A stretch of DNA of 38,691 nucleotides from Verrucomicrobiota bacterium (lineage in GTDB: Bacteria; Verrucomicrobiota; Verrucomicrobiia; Opitutales; Opitutaceae), in contig JAGVUB010000001.1 of the NCBI GenBank assembly GCA_019136515.1, positions 1 to 38,691 of the forward strand, given 5' to 3'. The translations under genes were made by a program, and so were the position numbers. A model generated the notes under the pieces. That model had not been told where the DNA came from, ran no database searches, and was given only the letters and a program-made list of their open reading frames with translations. Shown in pieces: positions 34,428 through 38,691 of this stretch (the first letter of the stretch is position 1; the number at the start of each line of letters is the position of its first letter).

Positions 34428-35690
34428 GTGCGGTACTCCGTGGAAACTGTCGCGACCGAGAAACATCCGAACCGCTGGCTGATCGCCGGCATGGGCACGC
34501 TGCTGCAGTTGTGCCTGGGGGCCGTCTATGCGTGGAGTTGGTTCCAGAAACCGCTGACGGAGGGTTACGGCTGGACCAACGCCCAGGTGGCGTGGACGTT
34601 CAGCTTCGCCATCGGTTTCCTCGGGCTGGCGGCGGCCGCGGGCGGGGTGGCGCTGCCGCGCTTCGGGCCGCGCACGCTGGCGGTGACCGGCAGTCTGCTC
34701 TTCGGCGCCGGGCATCTGCTCGCCGCGCTCGCGCTCGAACTGCGCGCGTTGCCGCTGCTCTGGCTCGGCTACGGCGTGGTGGGCGGCATCGGGCTTGGGT
34801 TGGGCTATGTGACCCCGGTCGCCACGGCCGCGAAGTGGTTCCCCGACAAGAAGGGACTCGTCACCGGCATGGTCGTGATGGGCTTCGGGTTCGGGGCGCT
34901 GCTGATGAGCAAGGCCATCGCGCCTGCGCTGATGACGCTGGCCGGTGGGCGACTGCCGCTGGTCTTCGCGGGTGCTGGGGCGATCATGGGCGGTGCGGGG
35001 CTGGTCGCCGCGCTGTATATGCGCAATCCGCCGGCGGCGGCCGCCGCCTCGATGGCGGGCAGCGGGACTGCCGTCGCCGATGCGCCGACGGATTGGCGTC
35101 GCTTCGCGCTGATGTGGCTGGTGTTCTTCTGCAACATCACCGCGGGCATCGCGATCATCGGCTTCCAGTCGCCGCTCTTCCAGGATCTTTGGAGACAGAA
35201 GGACGCCACGCTCGCGCCCGCCGCACTCGCCGCCGCGGGCGCGACGCTGATCGGCGTGAGTTCGCTGTTCAACGGACTGGGGCGGTTGCTCTGGGGTGCG
35301 GCATCGGACCGACTCGGGCAGCTCGGCGTGTTTCGCCTGATGCTCGGCACGCAGATCGCAGCGTTTGTGGCGTTGGCGTTCGTGCGGGAGCCGTGGCTCT
35401 TCGGCACACTCATCTGCTATGTGTTGTTGTGCTACGGTGGAGGCTTCGGGGTGATGCCCGCCTTCGTGCTGAACACCTTTGGTGCCCGCCGCATGCCGGT
35501 GCTCTACGGGTGCATCCTCACCGCTTGGTCGGCGGCGGGCGTGGTGGGACCGCAGGTCGTGGCGCAACTCAAGGATCGGTTCGGCGCGGCGGCGTCGGGG
35601 TACGCTTTTGCCTTCGGCGCCGGACTGTTGGCGCTGGGCTTCCTGATCACGCTGGCGATCCGCCCGCCCGACCGGGGTGGGCGAACGTGA
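34428..35690 (+). CDS. Major facilitator transporter, OFA (oxalate:formate antiporter) type
   Basis: A protein of 420 aa with about 12 membrane segments. GTG at 34428 is used as start; GTG at 34440 is also possible. The opening NRWLIAGMGTLLQLCLGAVYAWSWF (from about residue 15) and PVATAAKWFPDKKGLVTGMVVMGFGFGAL (about 125-153) are OFA-family signatures. The second half has LFNGLGRLLWGAASDRLG. The substrate is a carboxylate by family, not proven. It stands alone after pilB, and a hairpin at 35724-35747 follows the stop. Confidence 0.88.
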   Translation: MRYSVETVATEKHPNRWLIAGMGTLLQLCLGAVYAWSWFQKPLTEGYGWTNAQVAWTFSFAIGFLGLAAAAGGVALPRFGPRTLAVTGSLLFGAGHLLAALALELRALPLLWLGYGVVGGIGLGLGYVTPVATAAKWFPDKKGLVTGMVVMGFGFGALLMSKAIAPALMTLAGGRLPLVFAGAGAIMGGAGLVAALYMRNPPAAAAASMAGSGTAVADAPTDWRRFALMWLVFFCNITAGIAIIGFQSPLFQDLWRQKDATLAPAALAAAGATLIGVSSLFNGLGRLLWGAASDRLGQLGVFRLMLGTQIAAFVALAFVREPWLFGTLICYVLLCYGGGFGVMPAFVLNTFGARRMPVLYGCILTAWSAAGVVGPQVVAQLKDRFGAAASGYAFAFGAGLLALGFLITLAIRPPDRGGRT

Positions 35691-35723
35691 AGGCGCGCTG
35701 CTGACGCGAGTTTCCGCCCAGCC

Positions 35724-35747
35724 GGGTGAAGCGCTTCGCTTCAGCCC
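35724..35747. terminator. Hairpin after the transporter gene
   Basis: GGGTGAAGCG / CGCTTCAGCCC with a 3-nt loop and one bulged base, 34 bp after the transporter stop. No U-run. It may terminate either convergent gene, or be a dispersed REP-like element. Confidence 0.45.
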
Positions 35748-35759
35748 AAGCTCCGCAGA

Positions 35760-35917
35760 CGACAGAAGGTAACGAAGGATACAAAGGCATGGGGGACCAT
35801 TGGACAGCAGTGCCCGCACACCTGGGAAATTGCCCTTCACCTGCCAGATGAAGGCGGTGCCGCAGGCACCTGTTATCCAGCTCGTTCACATTTCGTTCTC
35901 TTCGTTGCCTTCTGTCG
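35760..35917. repeat. Inverted pair of CGACAGAAGG-AACGAAG repeats
   Basis: The 19-mer at 35760-35778 and the reverse complement of 35899-35917 agree at 17 of 19 positions (CGACAGAAGG, then T or C, then AACGAAG). They face each other across 120 bp. Similar AACGAAGG-rich stretches are familiar to me from intergenic sites in Verrucomicrobiota and Planctomycetota, often coding for EGNEENE-like peptide. Confidence 0.7.
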
Positions 35918-35982
35918 GTTCCATCTGTGCTTTTCGCGTTCCGGCTGGGAGCGTGCGGCCGAGCCACGTCGAAGACATCGTG

Positions 35983-37257
35983 CTACGGCTGTGCGGCGGC
36001 CGGCTCCACCTTTTCGTTGGGGCTGAGCAGGGCGGGCAGTCGTTGCGCGGCGTCGAGGAAATTCGCGAGTTTCTCGCCGGTCGCCTTGCGGCGGATCTCC
36101 TGGAGCAGCAGGCGCAGTGTGGATTCGACGAAAAAGCTGTTGTCGAGGAAGAGCGGAGGCACATCGCCGCGGCTGTCGCGCACCGCGCGGACGCGTTTCT
36201 CGAGCAGCGGCGCGAGCCAGGCGGCGTCGGTGCCGGTCGCGGCCTGCGCGAAGGTCTCCAACGCCTGCTCCTTGCGGCCGTCGGCGAGGAGGCGTTCGCC
36301 GGAGAGGTAGACGACGAGCGGGTTGTTGGGCCAGATGCGCACCGCTTCGCCGAGGGAGCGGTCGACCTGTTTCCAGTCTTTCTCGCGGGAGTGGAGATAG
36401 GCGATCGTGAGATGGCCGAGGGCCAGCAGCTGGCGACCCTGTTCGGTGTCGCCGCCGAGGCGCGCGATTTCGCGAGTGGCCAGCTCGGTGAACCCGAGAC
36501 GGCTGTAGACGAGGGCGCGGACGAGCGGAACGATCTCCGCGTACTCCGGCTCGGAGAACTGGCCGGCGGCGGCGCGGTCGAATTCGACGAGCGCGAAGCC
36601 GCTCTTGCCCAGAGCGCCGTAGGCGATCCCAAGCCCGAGCGCGAGTTCGGCGGGTTCGGCACGGTTGAACGCCTCGAGTCGCTCGGCGGTGCGTTGCCAG
36701 TCGGCGCGGGTGAGGGGCGGGGGCTCGTTCCCGGTCGTGGCGTCGGCGGGCCAGACATCGGCCAACTGGGCGGCCAACGTTGCGGTTTCGCGAACGAGTG
36801 CGGGCAGTTTCGCGAAGTCGACCTCGGCCGCCTGGCGCGCGGCCGCGGCGAGGGTGTCGAGGAGTCCGGGGACGACGACGGTGCGCGTGGCCCGGTAGGC
36901 GCGGACCTTCAGGCCGCCCATCAAATCGGAGAGATCATGGCGCTCGGTCGCCAGCCGATGAATGCGCCGAATCTCGATGGCGACCGGTTCGGCCGCGGTG
37001 CGCGCGGCGGCCACCGCCGGATCGGTCGGGTTCTCGTTCTCGAGGTCCAGTAGCGCGGTGTAGGCGCGGGCGGCGCGTTTGGCGGATTTGGCGATCGCGG
37101 CCGCCGCGTCGGCGGCCGGGTCGGAGGGGAGAGCGGCGCGCAGGGTCGAGATTTCGGCTGCGAGGTGGGTGGCTTCCTCGGCGGGTGGGCGCCGGCTGCA
37201 ACCGGAGACCAGGACGAGTGGGAGGAGCAGGCAAGCGAAGGGAAGGTGTCGGAGCAT
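35983..37257 (-). CDS. Predicted lipoprotein with TPR-like helical repeats
   Basis: A protein of 424 aa from MLRHLPFACLLLPLVLVSGC; the lipobox cysteine is Cys20. The remainder is alpha-helical. LALGLGIAYGALGKSGFALVEFDRAA, then ALVYSRLGFTELATREIARLGG, then LALGHLTIAYLHSREKDWKQVDRSLGEAVRIWPNNPLVV (about residues 206-330) read as degenerate TPR units. I do not recognise a named family. It is probably anchored to an outer or inner membrane and may act as a scaffold. It converges with the OFA transporter and diverges from the pseudouridine synthase. Confidence 0.8.
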   Translation of the reverse strand: MLRHLPFACLLLPLVLVSGCSRRPPAEEATHLAAEISTLRAALPSDPAADAAAAIAKSAKRAARAYTALLDLENENPTDPAVAAARTAAEPVAIEIRRIHRLATERHDLSDLMGGLKVRAYRATRTVVVPGLLDTLAAAARQAAEVDFAKLPALVRETATLAAQLADVWPADATTGNEPPPLTRADWQRTAERLEAFNRAEPAELALGLGIAYGALGKSGFALVEFDRAAAGQFSEPEYAEIVPLVRALVYSRLGFTELATREIARLGGDTEQGRQLLALGHLTIAYLHSREKDWKQVDRSLGEAVRIWPNNPLVVYLSGERLLADGRKEQALETFAQAATGTDAAWLAPLLEKRVRAVRDSRGDVPPLFLDNSFFVESTLRLLLQEIRRKATGEKLANFLDAAQRLPALLSPNEKVEPAAAQP

Positions 37258-37403
37258 GGGGCGGGAAGAGGAGTACCCGGTGGGCGGTGACACGGTCGAG
37301 GTCCGAATTGGGCGGAGCGGTGTCTTGGTCCGGGGGCGCGGGATGTTCCCGGCGGGCCGGGCCTGGGCTTGCCGGGAGTGGCGTGGACCCGGAGGATTGG
37401 GGC

Positions 37404-37454
37404 GTGTCGATTGTTCTGCCCAGCGAAGAGATCATGAAGAGGAACCGCGCGTGA
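37404..37454 (+). CDS. Possible 16-aa leader peptide before the pseudouridine synthase
   Basis: GTG at 37404 follows GGAGG with an 8-nt spacer and encodes MSIVLPSEEIMKRNRA. Its TGA overlaps the ATG of the pseudouridine synthase by one base (TGATG), so the two could be translationally coupled. The synthase itself has no better ribosome binding site. It is a pattern in the sequence only; the peptide could equally be untranslated. Confidence 0.35.
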   Translation: MSIVLPSEEIMKRNRA

Positions 37455-38290
37455 TGCGCTCCGGTTACGATCGCCCGATCGGGCCGTGGCCGCGGCGCGA
37501 GCAACCACCGGAGGCGATCCGCCTGATCGCGCCGGAGGAGCTGCGCGCTTGGATCGTGCACGAGGACGAGCGTCTGCTGGTGCTGAATAAACCGGGCGAT
37601 GTCGTCTGCCATCCCTCGAAGGCCGGCCCGTGGTCGAGCCTGGTCGGCGCGGCGCGCGAGTACCTCGGCGGCGGGGCGATGCATCTGGTCTTCCGGCTCG
37701 ATCGCGAGACCAGTGGTGTGGTGCTCATCGCCAAGGACGAGCGGACGGCGCAACGGCTGCAGAAGGCGGTGTTGAAACGGCGCTACGCCAAGGCCTATCT
37801 CGCGCTCCTCGTCGGCGAACTGGCCGGCGAGACGCTCGTGGATCAACCGCTCGGCCCGGACTTCAGCGGGCCCGTGACGGCGAAGATGGGCGTGGGGGCG
37901 GAGGGGCAGGGCAAGCCGGCGGTGACGCGCTTCACGCCGCTCGCGGTCGGCGGCGGGTTCACGCTGGCGCGGGTCGCGACCGAGACCGGGCGCAAGCACC
38001 AGATCCGCGCGCATGCGCAGTGGCTTGGGTACCCGCTCGTCGGTGACAAGATTTACGGCCCCGACCAGCGGCTCTACCTCGAGTTCATCGAGACTGGTTG
38101 GTCGTCCGCGCTCGAGGCACGGCTGCTGCTGCGGCGGCAAGCGCTGCACTGCGCGGAGATCGACCTCACGCCGGCTGGCGAGCCGCAGGTGTTCCGAGCT
38201 GCTCTGCCCGAGGACCTCGCGGCGTTTGTGTTGGCGCGGATGGGCGCTGCGGCGCGCGCGGTGGTGGCGGCGTTGCAGGCGAAAGGATGA
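37454..38290 (+). CDS. RluA-family RNA pseudouridine synthase
   Basis: A protein of 278 aa from the ATG at 37454. RluA-family motifs: LLVLNKPGDVVCHPS (41-55), then HLVFRLDRETSGVVLIAKDE with the catalytic Asp83, KRRYAKAYLALL, and TETGRKHQIRAHAQWLGYPLVGDKIYG. It converts uridine to pseudouridine in rRNA or tRNA; the target is unknown. There is no S4 domain at the N-terminus. The C-terminus is Ala-rich. The upstream frame is open to 37079 but overlaps the lipoprotein gene on the other strand and is not family-like. Confidence 0.93.
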   Translation: MRSGYDRPIGPWPRREQPPEAIRLIAPEELRAWIVHEDERLLVLNKPGDVVCHPSKAGPWSSLVGAAREYLGGGAMHLVFRLDRETSGVVLIAKDERTAQRLQKAVLKRRYAKAYLALLVGELAGETLVDQPLGPDFSGPVTAKMGVGAEGQGKPAVTRFTPLAVGGGFTLARVATETGRKHQIRAHAQWLGYPLVGDKIYGPDQRLYLEFIETGWSSALEARLLLRRQALHCAEIDLTPAGEPQVFRAALPEDLAAFVLARMGAAARAVVAALQAKG

Positions 38291-38372
38291 CCGGCCGGAT
38301 TCGACTGTGGGCGCCGCTCGGGACGGTGCGGTCGGACGGCGCCGGAACCGTTCGCCTCGCGAGTTGCCAAGC

Positions 38373-38388
38373 GCGGGATTTGTCCCGC
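38373..38388. other. Small hairpin between the pseudouridine synthase and zeta-toxin-like genes
   Basis: GCGGGA / TCCCGC with loop TTTG, in the 110-bp gap and 12 bp before the zeta-like start. It may be a weak terminator or part of the leader. Confidence 0.35.
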
Positions 38389-38400
38389 TAATCCGCCGCA

Positions 38401-38691
38401 GTGAGCCGAGCGAAGCCCAAGCGCGCCAAGACTGGCGCCACGAAACCGAAGCGCGCGCGAAAAGCGGACCTGCGCTGCGTTGTGATCGGTGGTCCGAACG
38501 GTGCCGGCAAGACCACCTTCGCCCGCGAGTTTTTGCCGAAGGAGGCCCGCATCCAGCGCTTCGTGAACGCCGACCTGATCGCCGCCGGCATCTCGCCCTT
38601 CAACCCCGAGTTGGCGTCGCTGTCGGCCGGGCGGCTCTTTCTGGCCGAGATCGACCGACTGATCGAGGCGCGGGAGAGTTTCGCGTTCGAG
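38401..38691 (+). CDS. Zeta-toxin-like ATPase/kinase, 5' part only
   Basis: The first 97 residues from a GTG at 38401; the gene is cut by the window edge. After a Lys/Arg-rich stretch (4-21) comes Walker [21 protein letters not shown] (27-46). [16 protein letters not shown] (55-70) and [14 protein letters not shown] (75-88) then match zeta-toxin-like proteins that phosphorylate UDP-N-acetylglucosamine or nucleotides, including chromosomal forms. No epsilon-type antitoxin precedes it. Toxicity is not established. No Shine-Dalgarno is visible before the GTG. Confidence 0.8.
   Translation, partial: MSRAKPKRAKTGATKPKRARKADLRCVVIGGPNGAGKTTFAREFLPKEARIQRFVNADLIAAGISPFNPELASLSAGRLFLAEIDRLIEARESFAFE

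Larger units (their letters stand above)
35691..35982. other. Convergent intergenic region with repeats
   Basis: 292 bases without a gene between the OFA transporter and the TPR-like lipoprotein. It contains a hairpin at 35724-35747 and an inverted pair of ACAGAAGG-type repeats at 35760-35778 and 35899-35917. Confidence 0.6.

Overview
The window is a GC-rich bacterial chromosome segment. Gene content suggests a Verrucomicrobiota member, probably near Opitutaceae. The pointers are a DUF1573/rhodanese/MauE-type gene trio, DUF5069 and DUF2959 proteins, a long-form IspH, an ORF6N-domain protein and a four-helix-bundle (23S rRNA intervening-sequence-type) protein, together with many short palindromic repeats. 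This is a judgement from family knowledge; no rRNA or tRNA gene is present to confirm it.

Region 1 (1-9045, all minus strand) is a defence block. A compact type I-G (formerly I-U) CRISPR effector operon reads cas3 (helicase then HD), csb3, csb1 (Cas7) and csb2 (Cas5-Cas6 fusion), with stop/start overlaps or a 15-bp gap between genes. No Csx17 large subunit, cas1/cas4, cas2 or CRISPR array lies in the window; adaptation genes and array, if present, should lie to the left of base 1. Upstream of cas3, on the same strand, is an unusual HEAT-repeat / zinc-ribbon / PD-(D/E)XK-like nuclease gene. Downstream of csb2 are an ORF6N-domain gene and a four-helix-bundle gene, both carrying short palindromic repeats inside the coding sequence.

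Region 2 (9046-22365) holds two overlapping methyltransferase genes (one of the RsmB/NSUN rRNA type) that both carry a low-complexity insert, a rhomboid protease, an NTF2-like protein, the transcription accessory protein Tex, an ABC-F ATPase, a secreted GH3 glycosidase, the DUF1573/rhodanese/MauE trio (probably a periplasmic redox or sulfur function), SurE, a stand-alone receiver protein and a YbaK-type tRNA deacylase.

Region 3 (22546-32024) has tandem exported FKBP-type prolyl isomerases, a small membrane protein, IspH with an extra N-terminal domain, MsrA, a GT2 glycosyltransferase, an AIM24-type protein, a DUF5069 protein, a second receiver protein, a DUF2959 lipoprotein and the ribosome-associated GTPase Obg with a basic tail. 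Region 4 (32138-38691) has a pilus-ATPase gene pair in which pilB is broken by a deletion of about 55 nt, an OFA-type transporter, a large lipoprotein, an RluA-type pseudouridine synthase and the start of a zeta-toxin-like ATPase cut by the window edge.

The strongest leads are the HEAT/Zn-ribbon/nuclease gene next to a reduced I-G operon, the several families of short palindromic or tandem repeats lodged inside genes at protein loop positions, the damaged pilB, and the IspH fusion.
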